DNA of 55,178 bases from Pseudomonadota bacterium (GTDB lineage: Bacteria; Pseudomonadota; Gammaproteobacteria; Burkholderiales; Gallionellaceae), in the NCBI GenBank assembly GCA_021800795.1, contig JAJYYO010000002.1, forward strand, positions 211,021 through 266,198, written 5' to 3'. This document shows positions 23,622-32,535 of this stretch, piece after piece. The notes below the pieces were generated by a model, which was given only the letters and a program-made list of their open reading frames with translations, had not been told where the DNA came from and ran no database searches. A program made the translations under genes and the position numbers. Numbering within the stretch: the stretch's first letter is position 1; each line of letters opens with the position of its first letter.

Positions 23622-25184
23622 CTAGTGCCTGAAATGCCTGAAGCCGGTATAGACCATCGCGATGCCGTGCTCGTCCGCTGCCGCGATCACTTCCGCATCG
23701 CGCATTGAGCCGCCCGGCTGAATCACGGCTTTTGCACCCGCCTGTGCCAGTACATCCAGTCCGTCGCGGAACGGGAAGAACGCATCCGACGCGACAACTG
23801 AACCTAACAGGCTCAGACCCGCATTCTGCGCCTTGATCGCGGCGATGCGCGTACTGTCCACCCGGCTCATCTGCCCTGCACCCACGCCCAGCGTCTGGCC
23901 GTTTTTGCAGAACACGATCGCGTTGGATTTGACATATTTCGCAACGCGCCAGGCGAACAGCAGATCCTGCAACTGTTCTGCGCTGGGTTGAACCTTGGTC
24001 ACTACTTTCAGTTGCGAGGATTGCACGTTGAGAATATCCGGGGTTTGCACCAGCAGACCGCCGCCTACGCGCTTGAAATCATACTGGTTGTGCGCATTCG
24101 ACAGCGGCACGATGAGCACGCGCACATTGGGTTTTGCCGCAAACACCTGCAGTGCTGCCTCGCTGTATTCCGGCGCAATCACCACTTCGACGAACTGCTG
24201 GGCCACCGCTTCTGCGGCTGCCGCATCCACGCTGCGGTTAAATGCGATGATGCCGCCGAACGCGGAAGTCGGATCGGTGGCGAACGCCAGTTTGTAGGCG
24301 GAAAGTGGGGTGTCGGCAATCGCCACGCCACAGGGGTTGGCATGTTTGACGATCACGCAGGCGCACTGCTCGAACGTCTTCACCAGCTCCCAGGTCGCAT
24401 CCGCATCGCCGATATTGTTGTATGAAAGCTCCTTGCCCTGCACCTGCGTATAGTTCGCGATCGTACCGGCAACGGTCGTCAACTCGCGGTAAAATGCCGC
24501 GTTCTGGTGCGGGTTCTCGCCGTAGCGCATATCCTGCACCTTGGCGAAGTTAAAGTTGATTTGTGCGGGAAACGCATCGCGCGATCCGTCGCTGTTCACC
24601 GTAGTCAGGTAGTTGCTGATCGCGGCGTCATAGGCCGCCGTATGCGAGAAGGCTTTTTTTGCCAGATCGAAACGCGTCGCATCCGACACCGCACCGTTGT
24701 TGGTCTGCATCTCGGCCAGCACCGAAGTGTAATCTTCAGGGTCCGTCACGATGGCCACGTGGTCATGATTTTTCGCCGCCGCGCGCACCATGGTCGGTCC
24801 GCCGATGTCGATGTTCTCGATGGCATCTTCCAGCGAACAGTCGGGCTTTGCGACGGTTGCCGCAAAGGGATACAGATTCACGACTACCAGATCGATGGTG
24901 GGAATGCCGTGTTTCGCTAAAGTCGCGACATGGTCGGGCAGATCGCGGCGCGCCAGGATGCCCGCGTGAACCTTGGGTTGCAGCGTCTTGACGCGGCCGT
25001 CCAGCATTTCCGGGAAGCCGGTGTAATCCGCCACTTCGGTGACCGGTATGCCGTTGTCGGCGAACAGCTTGGCAGTCCCTCCGGTAGAGAGGATTTTGAC
25101 GCCGAGTGCGTTTAAACCCCTTGCAAATTCGAGTACGCCGGACTTGTCCGAAACGCTGATGAGTGCCTGTGTAATGGTCGCCAT
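23622..25184 (-). CDS. purH: Bifunctional AICAR transformylase/IMP cyclohydrolase
   Basis: 520 residues; the last two steps of IMP synthesis. The N-terminal MGS-like IMP cyclohydrolase domain is [17 protein letters not shown] with STGGTAKLF. The transformylase domain has [16 protein letters not shown] and the catalytic [11 protein letters not shown]; it closes with [17 protein letters not shown] and [17 protein letters not shown]. Length is standard. It follows dusB-fis on the same strand. A short repeat-bearing gap separates it from fis. Confidence 0.97.
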   Translation of the reverse strand: MATITQALISVSDKSGVLEFARGLNALGVKILSTGGTAKLFADNGIPVTEVADYTGFPEMLDGRVKTLQPKVHAGILARRDLPDHVATLAKHGIPTIDLVVVNLYPFAATVAKPDCSLEDAIENIDIGGPTMVRAAAKNHDHVAIVTDPEDYTSVLAEMQTNNGAVSDATRFDLAKKAFSHTAAYDAAISNYLTTVNSDGSRDAFPAQINFNFAKVQDMRYGENPHQNAAFYRELTTVAGTIANYTQVQGKELSYNNIGDADATWELVKTFEQCACVIVKHANPCGVAIADTPLSAYKLAFATDPTSAFGGIIAFNRSVDAAAAEAVAQQFVEVVIAPEYSEAALQVFAAKPNVRVLIVPLSNAHNQYDFKRVGGGLLVQTPDILNVQSSQLKVVTKVQPSAEQLQDLLFAWRVAKYVKSNAIVFCKNGQTLGVGAGQMSRVDSTRIAAIKAQNAGLSLLGSVVASDAFFPFRDGLDVLAQAGAKAVIQPGGSMRDAEVIAAADEHGIAMVYTGFRHFRH

Positions 25185-25194
25185 GTTGAAGTCC

Positions 25195-25245
25195 AGTTGA
25201 TAGTTGATAGTTGATAGGTCGGGTTAGGCGTAGCCGTAACCCGAC
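25195..25245. repeat. TAGTTGA tandem repeat and hairpin between fis and purH
   Basis: Three near-exact TAGTTGA units at 25195-25214 are followed by GTCGGGTTA (25218-25226), an inner GGC-GTA-GCC stem and TAACCCGAC (25237-25245). There is no T-run, so it is a REP-like hairpin, perhaps lowering read-through from fis to purH. Confidence 0.7.
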
Positions 25246-25250
25246 ACTGC

Positions 25251-25502
25251 TTACTCGATGCCGTGCTGCATCATTTTCTTGCGCAGGGTATTGCGATTGA
25301 TACCCAGCATTTCCGCCGCTCGGGACTGATTGCCGCCGGCCTGTGCCAGCACCATCTCGACCAGCGGTTTCTCAACACAATTCATCACCATGTTGTACAA
25401 ATCGCAGCCCGGTTCTTCCCCGCCCAGATCGCTGAAATACTCGGTAAGAGCCTGGCGCACATAGCGCGCCATTTCATTTTCGCCTATCGCACAATCGCTC
25501 AT
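25251..25502 (-). CDS. fis: Fis-family nucleoid/DNA-bending protein
   Basis: 83 residues. The C-terminal helix-turn-helix AGGNQSRAAEMLGINRNTLRKKM matches Fis; the N-terminal part carries the short dimer helices. Fis shapes the nucleoid and activates rRNA promoters. The frame is open upstream; ATG 25502, 11 nt after the dusB stop, is the conserved start. The dusB-fis pair is a classic operon. Confidence 0.94.
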   Translation of the reverse strand: MSDCAIGENEMARYVRQALTEYFSDLGGEEPGCDLYNMVMNCVEKPLVEMVLAQAGGNQSRAAEMLGINRNTLRKKMMQHGIE

Positions 25503-25512
25503 GAATATGTCC

Positions 25513-26520
25513 TCATGCCGCCAAATCTTCAAGATAATGCAGCTGTAAGCCGCGCTGCGCCAGCTCTGCAAAAAACTCGTCCACCGCCGACAACTGCTCG
25601 GTTATGCTTTCCAGCTGATTCATCTGATGTCGGAAGTGCGCCGAACCTGCCAGCCCCTTCGTGTACCACGAGATATGCTTGCGCGCGATGCGCAAGCCGC
25701 TATGCTCGCCATAAAAATCATATAATTCAATCACATGTGCCAGCATGACGCGATGGATTTCGGCAACTTCCGGCGCAGGCAGATGCGTTCCGGTCTTTAA
25801 AAAATATTCGATTTCGCGGAACAGCCAGGGACGTCCCTGCGCCGCACGGCCTATCATCACCGCGTCTGCGCCGGAATACTGCAACACATAGCGCGCCTTT
25901 TCCGGCGTGGTGATGTCGCCGTTGGCGATGATGGGGATGTTCACGCTGTCCTTTACAGCCGCAATGGTATCGTATTCGGCATTGCCGGTATAAGCACAGG
26001 CGCGGGTGCGTCCGTGTATCGCAAGGGCTTGTATGCCCGCCGACTCGGCTATTTGCGCGATGCGCACCGCATTGCGGTTATGCGTATCCCAGCCGGTGCG
26101 TATCTTGAGCGTCACCGGCGCATTAACGGCGCCGACTACTGCTTCGAGCAACTGAGCCACCAGCGGCTCATTTTGCAGCAGGGCGGAACCTGCCATCACG
26201 TTGCAGATCTTTTTTGCCGGGCATCCCATGTTGATGTCGATGATCTGCGCACCGTGATCCACGTTGTATTTCGCGGCTTCGGCCAGCATTTTCGTATCCG
26301 CTCCGACGATCTGCACCGAAATCGGATCGACCTCGCCCGCGTGATCCGCACGGCGGCGGGTCTTTTCGGAGCCATACAGCAGCGAATTGGATGCCACCAT
26401 CTCGCTCACCGCCATGCCGGCGCCCATGCGTTTGCACAACATGCGGAAAGGCCTGTCGGTCACACCGGCCATGGGGGCAACGATGAGGTTGTTTTTTAGT
26501 TCGTAAGGGCCGATGCGCAT
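25513..26520 (-). CDS. dusB: tRNA-dihydrouridine synthase B
   Basis: 335-residue FMN enzyme that reduces uridine 17-type positions in tRNA. The TIM-barrel motifs are APMAGVTDRPFRMLCKRMGAG, DINMGCPAKKICNVMAGSALL (with the active Cys), TLKIRTGWD, IHGRTRACAY and ANGDITTPEKA. The upstream open frame to 26598 lacks family similarity; ATG 26520 begins MRIGPYELKNN. It heads the dusB-fis-purH transcript and is divergent from the UbiH-like gene. Confidence 0.95.
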   Translation of the reverse strand: MRIGPYELKNNLIVAPMAGVTDRPFRMLCKRMGAGMAVSEMVASNSLLYGSEKTRRRADHAGEVDPISVQIVGADTKMLAEAAKYNVDHGAQIIDINMGCPAKKICNVMAGSALLQNEPLVAQLLEAVVGAVNAPVTLKIRTGWDTHNRNAVRIAQIAESAGIQALAIHGRTRACAYTGNAEYDTIAAVKDSVNIPIIANGDITTPEKARYVLQYSGADAVMIGRAAQGRPWLFREIEYFLKTGTHLPAPEVAEIHRVMLAHVIELYDFYGEHSGLRIARKHISWYTKGLAGSAHFRHQMNQLESITEQLSAVDEFFAELAQRGLQLHYLEDLAA

Positions 26521-26599
26521 GGACAGCTTTTCATAAGAGGATTGCGGATTATAAAGCATGCGGACAGCCATGGAAAATATCGCTATCATGAGAGCCATG

Positions 26600-27823
26600 A
26601 AATCTTCAATGCAATACGATGTGGTAATTGTCGGTGGCGGTCTGGTGGGCGCCAGCCTGGCAGCCGCAATGAAGGGCAGCGGACTGTCGCTGGCACTGGT
26701 GGATGCGGGTGTTCAAACCATTCTCGCTGACCCGGTCAGCAACTGGGACAGCCGCATTTATGCGATCAGCCCGGGTAGCCGCCGCTTTCTCGAACAATCC
26801 GGTGCGTGGTCGCAACTCGACGCAAATCGCATCGCTCCGGTCGAAGAAATGCGCGTATTTGGCGATACCGACCCTGCGGTTACGCCTGTCCTGAGCGGAG
26901 TCGAAGGACTCAGGGCAGGCGCAAAACTGGAATTTTCCGCCTATCAGATGGGCGTGAGCGAACTGGCCTGCATAGTGGAAAACCGCGCGCTGCAACACGC
27001 ACTATGGCATGTATTGCAGCAACAGGAGGAGCTTGATCTGATCAATCCGGCACGCTGTTTTTCGCTCTCATTCACCGAAGAAGCTGCGGAGCTCACACTG
27101 GAAGACGGGCGCTGTTTAAGCACAAAATTGATCGTCGGGGCCGACGGGCGCGACTCCTGGGTGCGCAATCAGGCCGGCATCAGCGCAGCCCCCACCGATT
27201 ATCAGCAGCACGGCGTGGTTGCCAATTTCAGCTGCGAACTGCCGCATCGCGGCATCGCCCACCAATGGTTTCAGCCGGATGGCATCCTCGCCCTGCTGCC
27301 GTTGCCGGGCAACAGGGTTTCCATGGTGTGGTCGGTCAGTCCTGAAAAGGCGCAGCAGTTGCTTGCCCTGTCACCTGAGGAGCTATGCTCTCAAGTGGCT
27401 GACGCCGCAAGGTATACGCTGGGTGAATTGCAACTCATCACTCCCGCTGCCGCATTCCCGTTGCGCATGTTGACGCTGCCGCATATCAGCGCGCAACGGG
27501 TTGCGCTGATCGGCGACGCCGCGCACAACATGCACCCGCTGGCCGGCCAGGGCGTAAATACCGGCTTTCGCGATGCGCGCCAACTGGCTCAACTGCTGAC
27601 AGATCGCGGCGCCTGCCAAGACTGCGGCGATGCACAACTGCTGCGCCGCTATGAACGAAAACGCAAGGAAGATATCTACACCATGCAGTTCACCACGTAT
27701 GGCTTGAAAAATCTGTTCTGCAACGACGATCCCCTGTTGCGCAAACTGCGCAATGTGGGTTTAAATGTCACCGATTACCTGGTCCCGTTGAAAAAAATGC
27801 TGATGCAACACGCCCTTAACTAA
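26600..27823 (+). CDS. UbiH/UbiF/VisC-family FAD monooxygenase with repeat-derived insert
   Basis: 407 residues. FAD site DVVIVGGGLVGASLAAAMKG near residue 8; DG motif VGADGRDSWVRNQAGI; third FAD block GDAAHNMHPLAGQGVNTGFRDA. These define aromatic-ring hydroxylases of ubiquinone synthesis; which position is hydroxylated cannot be told. Residues about 92-109 (after RVFGD, before KLEFSAY) are extra for the family and are coded by a TGTCCTGAGC palindrome. Starts at 26570 and 26612 are possible alternatives. It is followed by dsbC after 15 nt. Confidence 0.88.
   Translation, partial: KSSMQYDVVIVGGGLVGASLAAAMKGSGLSLALVDAGVQTILADPVSNWDSRIYAISPGSRRFLEQSGAWSQLDANRIAPVEEMRVFGDTDPAVTPVLSGVEGLRAGAKLEFSAYQMGVSELACIVENRALQHALWHVLQQQEELDLINPARCFSLSFTEEAAELTLEDGRCLSTKLIVGADGRDSWVRNQAGISAAPTDYQQHGVVANFSCELPHRGIAHQWFQPDGILALLPLPGNRVSMVWSVSPEKAQQLLALSPEELCSQVADAARYTLGELQLITPAAAFPLRMLTLPHISAQRVALIGDAAHNMHPLAGQGVNTGFRDARQLAQLLTDRGACQDCGDAQLLRRYERKRKEDIYTMQFTTYGLKNLFCNDDPLLRKLRNVGLNVTDYLVPLKKMLMQHALN
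26885..26919. repeat. TGTCCTGAGC-type palindrome inside the hydroxylase gene (family C, copy 2)
   Basis: CCTGTCCTGAG (26885-26895) pairs with CTCAGGGCAGG (26909-26919) with one mismatch; the loop contains GGAGTCGAAGG. It resembles the hemF copy and is translated in frame as part of TPVLSGVEGLRAG. Confidence 0.75.
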
Positions 27824-27838
27824 CTCAAAAAATATATT

Positions 27839-28537
27839 ATGCAAAAAATATTCGCGCTTCTGCTGCTCGTAACTTTTTCCACTGCACAGGCAGGAGAAGC
27901 TGAGATTCGCCAGTCCCTGCAAAACAAATTTCCCAACATCGGCAAACTTGAGCATATCGTCAAAACACCTTATGCCGGACTCTACGAAGTCGTGATCGGC
28001 GACCAGCTGATGTACAGCGATGAACTCGGTAAATACCTGTTTGACGGCAACATCATCGATACCAAGACCCGTACCGACCTGACCGAGCAGCGCCGCCACC
28101 AGTTGTTTGCCATCGATTTCGACAAGCTGCCGCTGGAACTGGCGTTGAAAAAGGTCAAAGGCAATGGTCAGCGCAAGATGGCTATCTTTGCCGATCCGAA
28201 TTGCGTTTTTTGCAAGAAGCTGGAAAAGGAGCTGACCAAAGTCAACAACGTCACGCTCTATCTGTTCATGTACCCGATTTTCCCGGGCTCGGAAGAAATC
28301 GTGCATAACATCAGCTGCGCCAAGGACCCGCTTAAAACCTGGGAAGACAAGATGCTCAAAGATGTTATGCCACCCAGTGCCTCATGTAAGGCATCCAGCG
28401 ACAAAATCATTGCACTGGCCAAAAAACTCAGGGTAAACGGCACACCCAATCTGATCTTTGCCGACGGTACGCAGGTTCCCGGCTATCTGCCTGCGGAAGA
28501 GCTGGAAAAGCATCTTGATGAGGCGAGCAAGAAATAA
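27839..28537 (+). CDS. dsbC: DsbC-type disulfide isomerase
   Basis: 232 residues: signal peptide (to about AQA|GEAE), N-terminal dimerisation domain, linker helix and thioredoxin fold. The active site is CVFC at 122-125 (ADPNCVFCKKLEKEL) rather than CGYC, and the cis-Pro loop is NGTPNLIFADG. Two further cysteines (NISCAKDP, SASCKAS) could form the structural disulfide known in DsbC. It corrects wrong disulfides in the periplasm. It is probably co-transcribed with the hydroxylase gene. Confidence 0.93.
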   Translation: MQKIFALLLLVTFSTAQAGEAEIRQSLQNKFPNIGKLEHIVKTPYAGLYEVVIGDQLMYSDELGKYLFDGNIIDTKTRTDLTEQRRHQLFAIDFDKLPLELALKKVKGNGQRKMAIFADPNCVFCKKLEKELTKVNNVTLYLFMYPIFPGSEEIVHNISCAKDPLKTWEDKMLKDVMPPSASCKASSDKIIALAKKLRVNGTPNLIFADGTQVPGYLPAEELEKHLDEASKK

Positions 28538-28545
28538 CCGCGGGA

Positions 28546-29715
28546 TCAGTTCAGCGCTGGTTCTGCACCTTTGGGGAAAAACACCCACATCTGGCCGCTC
28601 TGTTTCATGCGGCCCGCCTGTGCGCCCGCCTGATCGCCGAAACCCCAGAAGAAATCCGCCCGCACCGCGCCTCTGATCGCGCCGCCGGTATCCTGCGCCA
28701 TCATCAGACGGTTCAGCGGTTCTGCCGTATTGGGATAAGTGGTGGAAAGAAATACCGGCGCACCCAACGGAATGGTGCGCGGATCGATTGCGATGCTGTA
28801 TGCGTCGGTCAGCGGCACGCCGAGCGCGCCTAACGGCGCAGGCAAGCTGTCCGGCAATTCGCGGAAAAACACATAACTGGGGTTCTGCTCCAGAAGTGCC
28901 GCCAGTTTCGAGGGGTTTTGCTCCGCCCAATGCCTGATGCCCTGCATCGACGCCTGATCGGCGTTGAGTTCTCCCGCATCGATCAGCTTCCTGCCGATGG
29001 AAACGTAAGGGTGTCCATTCTGGTCGGCATAGCCGACCTTGACCAGCCGCCCGTCCGGCAATTCAATGCGCCCGGAGCCCTGAATCTGTAAAAAGAACAG
29101 ATCGACCTGATTGTCCACCCAGAGCAACACACGCTTCTCGCCGCTACCACTGTCAATCTCGGCACGACTGTAATAAGGCACGACATGACGCCCCTCCAGT
29201 CGTCCGCGCAGATGCAGGTTTTTTAATTGCGGATAAACATCGGCGAGGTCTATCGTCAGCAGATCGTCGGGTGCAGCATACAAGGGATATTTGAATCGCG
29301 CCGTCCTGACCAGACTACCCGTCAATCTGGGTTCGTAGTAACCGGTAATCAGACCCTGCGATGAACCGTCCGGATTGAACACCTGATAGGGCGTGAAGGA
29401 TGCTTCAAAGAACGACCTCACTGTTTCATTGTCGGGCTGCGACAGCGCGCCGGCTCTTGTGCAAATATCCTGCCAATCGGGCTTGCGCTTCAAGGCGTGA
29501 CAGCTTTGCAGAAAAGCGGCCCAGCTCGGTTGCAAGTCGGTTTTTTGCCAGTCCGGCAGCATTTCCCAGTGGCTGACTGCAAACGGCGGAGCGGGCACCT
29601 CAACCGCAGGCGGAACCACGAGTATTTTTGGCGTTGGCGTAACGGTGCAGGCCGTCAGCAACACCAGCGGCAACAGCAGTAACTTGAGTCGAGTACCTGT
29701 ATTAATGCAGTACAC
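28546..29715 (-). CDS. mltA: MltA-type membrane-bound lytic transglycosylase
   Basis: 389 residues. A lipoprotein signal has lipobox LLTAC (Cys23). The MltA double-psi barrel domain includes GLITGYYEPRLTGS and RAEIDSGSGEKRVLLWVDNQVDLFFLQIQGSG. The 3D (Asp-Asp-Asp) domain is SIAIDPRTIPLGAPVFL and MMAQDTGGAIRGAVRADFFWG. It cleaves peptidoglycan at the outer membrane. The start is GTG 29715, overlapping the apaG end by 14 nt, since no ATG precedes the signal. Confidence 0.93.
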   Translation of the reverse strand: MYCINTGTRLKLLLLPLVLLTACTVTPTPKILVVPPAVEVPAPPFAVSHWEMLPDWQKTDLQPSWAAFLQSCHALKRKPDWQDICTRAGALSQPDNETVRSFFEASFTPYQVFNPDGSSQGLITGYYEPRLTGSLVRTARFKYPLYAAPDDLLTIDLADVYPQLKNLHLRGRLEGRHVVPYYSRAEIDSGSGEKRVLLWVDNQVDLFFLQIQGSGRIELPDGRLVKVGYADQNGHPYVSIGRKLIDAGELNADQASMQGIRHWAEQNPSKLAALLEQNPSYVFFRELPDSLPAPLGALGVPLTDAYSIAIDPRTIPLGAPVFLSTTYPNTAEPLNRLMMAQDTGGAIRGAVRADFFWGFGDQAGAQAGRMKQSGQMWVFFPKGAEPALN

Positions 29716-30088
29716 GCGGCACGCTTAACACGAATTCCGGAATTTCGACCTCGAAATCGGTGCCGTCATCGCCGCGCATCTGATAACTGCCGCGCATCGT
29801 GCCGACCTGAGTCGCCAGCACCGTTCCGCTGGTATATTCAAAACTCTGGTGAGGCTGCAACATTGGCTGTTCGCCCACCACCCCCTGACCGCGCACTTCC
29901 TGAACGTGGTTATAGGCATCGGTGATGACCCAGTGGCGGCTGACGAGCCTGGCCGCCTGCTTGCCCAGATTGGCGATGCTGATGGTGTAAGAAAATACAA
30001 AACGATCAGCCGACTCATCGGACTGATCGGGCAGGTATTTCACCTGGGTTTGTATGATGATGCCGTGCGAATTATCCATGCGCAGCAT
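29702..30088 (-). CDS. apaG: ApaG-domain protein
   Basis: 128 residues of the ApaG/CorD fold: RFVFSYTISIANLGKQAARL, SRHWVITDAYNHVQEVRGQGVVGEQP, FEYTSGTVL and MRGSYQM. Its function is not settled; in E. coli, apaG lies with apaH. Start candidates are ATG 30088 (chosen) and 30079. It overlaps mltA and is divergent from ilvA. Confidence 0.88.
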   Translation of the reverse strand: MLRMDNSHGIIIQTQVKYLPDQSDESADRFVFSYTISIANLGKQAARLVSRHWVITDAYNHVQEVRGQGVVGEQPMLQPHQSFEYTSGTVLATQVGTMRGSYQMRGDDGTDFEVEIPEFVLSVPRVLH

Positions 30089-30166
30089 TTGAACCGATTT
30101 CACTTCGTATCGCAAGAGATAAAGCACGCTTTTATGCTAATCTCCACAGACGAAAGGCTGGTAAAC

Positions 30167-31684
30167 ATGAATGAATATTTGAAACGCATCCTCAATGCCC
30201 GCGTCTATGACGTGGCAATCGAGTCTCCGCTGGAAATTGCGCCGAGTTTATCGGCACGCACCGGCAACACCATTCTGCTCAAACGCGAAGACATGCAGCC
30301 GGTGTTTTCCTTCAAACTGCGCGGCGCATATAACAAGATGGCGCAGCTGAATCCGGAGCAACTGGCGCGCGGTGTGATCACCGCATCGGCCGGCAATCAT
30401 GCTCAGGGGGTGGCGCTTTCCGCACACAAGCTGGGCTGCCGCGCCATCATCGTGATGCCGACCACCACGCCCGCCGTCAAGATCGAAGCGGTGAAGCACT
30501 TCGGCCAGCGTTCCGTTGAAATCGTGTTGCACGGCGACAGCTACAGCGACGCCTACGATCATGCGCTGGAACTGGAGAAAAAAAATCAGCTGACCTTCGT
30601 GCATCCGTTCGATGATCCCGATGTGATCGCAGGCCAGGGCACCATCGGCATGGAAATATTGCGCCAGCGCAACCAGCCGATACATGCGATTTTCTGTGCG
30701 ATTGGCGGCGGCGGGCTGATTGCAGGCGTTGCCGCCTACGTTAAGCAGCTGCGCCCCGACGTTAAAATAATAGGAGTGCAATCAGTCGATTCGGATGCCA
30801 TGTACCGGTCCTTGCAAGCGGGCGAACGCGTGCAACTCACCGATGTGGGCCTGTTCGCCGACGGCACGGCAGTCAAGCTGGCAGGCAAGGAGACGCTGCG
30901 CATCTGCCGGAAATATGTGGATGAAATTCTGCTGGTGGATACCGATGCGGTGTGCGCCGCCATCAAGGATGTATTTCAGGATACCCGCTCCATCCTCGAA
31001 CCGTCCGGCGCCTTGTCCATTGCGGGCGCTAAACTCTACGCCAAACGTGAGGGCATCAAGGGCTGCACGCTGGTCACCGTTTGCAGCGGCGCCAACATGA
31101 ATTTCGACCGGCTGCGTTTTGTGGCGGAGCGCGCCGACATCGGCGAGAAACGCGAATCCATCCTGGCGGTGACGATACCCGAGACGCCGGGCAGTTTTCG
31201 CAAGTTCTGCGCGCTGCTGGGCCGCCGCAACATCACCGAATTCAACTATCGCTTTGCCGACCCGAAATCCGCGCGCGTGTTTGTCGGCATACAGGTAAAG
31301 AACGCCGTCGAATCCACCGAACTGGTGGAAAAACTGCAAAGTCACAAGCTGCCGACGCTGGATCTGTCCGACAACGAAATGGCCAAGCTGCATCTGCGTC
31401 ATCTGGTCGGCGGTCATGCGCCCGAAGTCGACAATGAGATTCTGTACCGTTTTGAATTTCCCGAACGCCCCGGCGCGCTGATGCAGTTTCTCAACAGCAT
31501 GAATCACAGCTGGAATATCAGCCTGTTCCACTACCGCAATCACGGCGCAGACTACGGCCGCGTGCTGGTCGGCATGCAAGTGCCTGATCACGATAAACAG
31601 GCGTTCGGCGAGTTTCTCGACACACTGGGCTACCGCTACTGGGATGAAACCGACAATCCGGCGTACAAGCTGTTTCTTGGGTAA
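30167..31684 (+). CDS. ilvA: Threonine dehydratase, biosynthetic
   Basis: 505-residue PLP enzyme that turns threonine into 2-oxobutyrate for isoleucine synthesis. PLP lysine in PVFSFKLRGAYNKM; substrate loop TASAGNHAQGVALSA; glycine-rich phosphate loop CAIGGGGLIAGVA. Two C-terminal ACT-like regulatory domains (ILAVTIPETPGSFRKF and EILYRFEFPERPGALMQF) bind isoleucine/valine. An upstream in-frame ATG at 30134 exists; ATG 30167 fits the family. Confidence 0.96.
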   Translation: MNEYLKRILNARVYDVAIESPLEIAPSLSARTGNTILLKREDMQPVFSFKLRGAYNKMAQLNPEQLARGVITASAGNHAQGVALSAHKLGCRAIIVMPTTTPAVKIEAVKHFGQRSVEIVLHGDSYSDAYDHALELEKKNQLTFVHPFDDPDVIAGQGTIGMEILRQRNQPIHAIFCAIGGGGLIAGVAAYVKQLRPDVKIIGVQSVDSDAMYRSLQAGERVQLTDVGLFADGTAVKLAGKETLRICRKYVDEILLVDTDAVCAAIKDVFQDTRSILEPSGALSIAGAKLYAKREGIKGCTLVTVCSGANMNFDRLRFVAERADIGEKRESILAVTIPETPGSFRKFCALLGRRNITEFNYRFADPKSARVFVGIQVKNAVESTELVEKLQSHKLPTLDLSDNEMAKLHLRHLVGGHAPEVDNEILYRFEFPERPGALMQFLNSMNHSWNISLFHYRNHGADYGRVLVGMQVPDHDKQAFGEFLDTLGYRYWDETDNPAYKLFLG

Positions 31685-31741
31685 AATTACAAAACAATTT
31701 TTCCGTTTCGCAAAACAAAAGCTTAAGAAGGAGCATTCATC

Positions 31742-31948
31742 ATGAGTACAGCCGAAGTGATAGAGCAGGCATTAAGCTTGAAAGCTGCCGATCGTTATTT
31801 GCTGCTGGAAATGTTGCATTTCAGCTTGGATAAGTCCGACCCCGAAATCGACAAGGTGTGGCATGAAGAAATCCTGCGCCGGATAAAAGCTTTCGACGAA
31901 GATCGCCTTGAAACAGTTTCGATGGAAGAAGTATTCAGGAACTTGTAG
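31742..31948 (+). CDS. Addiction-module antitoxin (TIGR02574-like)
   Basis: 68 residues starting MSTAEVIEQALSLKAADRYLLLEML and ending with acidic helix VSMEEVFRNL, the pattern of small antitoxins paired with ParE/RelE toxins. GAAGGAG precedes the ATG. The stop overlaps the toxin GTG by one base (TAGTG). The partner toxin is frameshifted, so the antitoxin may be a leftover, or it may silence related toxins elsewhere. Confidence 0.82.
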   Translation: MSTAEVIEQALSLKAADRYLLLEMLHFSLDKSDPEIDKVWHEEILRRIKAFDEDRLETVSMEEVFRNL

Positions 31949-32237
31949 TGCAACTGATTTTTTTAAAAATTGCCCGTGACGAGTTGGCTGAGATAAAACG
32001 TTTTTATAACCGTCAACAAGCAGGGCTGGGGGACGCATTTCAACGTGAAGCAAAATTTGCCACGCAGTTAATTCTGGAGCGCCCGCTTTCTTGGCAGATT
32101 GAAATTGAACCAACCAGACGGTTTATCTTGAACCGTTTCCCTTACAAGATGGTTTACTGGTTCGCGCCGAGCAAGTGATTATGATTGCCGTCATGCATCA
32201 ACATCGCAACCCGGATTACTGGGTAGATCGCATCTGA
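31948..32237 (+). pseudogene. ParE/RelE-type toxin, frameshifted near the C terminus
   Basis: The frame from GTG 31948 gives 76 residues (LIFLKIARDELAEIKRFYNRQ...NRFPYKMVYWFAPSK) and stops at 32178. If one G is added after 32160 (TGG to TGGG), the reading continues YWVRAEQVIMIAVMHQHRNP and then DYWVDRI to a stop at 32237. This is the normal family ending, with the conserved HxxR-P-YW segment. So a one-base loss has removed about 26 C-terminal residues that usually complete the toxin fold. The toxin is probably inactive, unless this is a sequencing error. Confidence 0.85.
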
Positions 32238-32273
32238 TTTATTTGCAATCAATACGCCAACCAAAGACAACTG

Positions 32274-32525
32274 ATGATTTCCAGAGACTCACTGCCGCAA
32301 TTACTGACGCAACTTGGCTTCAGGAAACAGGGCGCGATATACAGCAAGACGACGACCATCAACGCCACAATAATGCGCAACATCAAAGCGCCCGTTCCGC
32401 CTCTTGCCGACCAGCAAAAACTGGCCGCCGAAGTCGAAGCCCTAGAGCGCGACATCGCCAACGCGCAAGCCGTGATCGCCGCCGCACCCGCCAGAAAGCA
32501 GGCCATCATGCAGCGATACTTGTAG
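32274..32525 (+). pseudogene. Remnant of a type I-like restriction-modification gene
   Basis: An 83-residue frame. The start (MISRDSLPQLLTQLGFRKQG and AIYSKTTT) resembles the N terminus of single-chain adenine-methylase/restriction proteins. The end (IKAPVPPLADQQKLAAEVEA, then a coiled coil to AIMQRYL) resembles the C terminus of an HsdS specificity subunit. No methylase motifs (DPPY/NPPF) or recognition domains are present. The simplest reading is a fused M-S gene that lost its middle in frame. It may not be expressed. Confidence 0.65.
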
Positions 32526-32535
32526 GAGAAACCGT

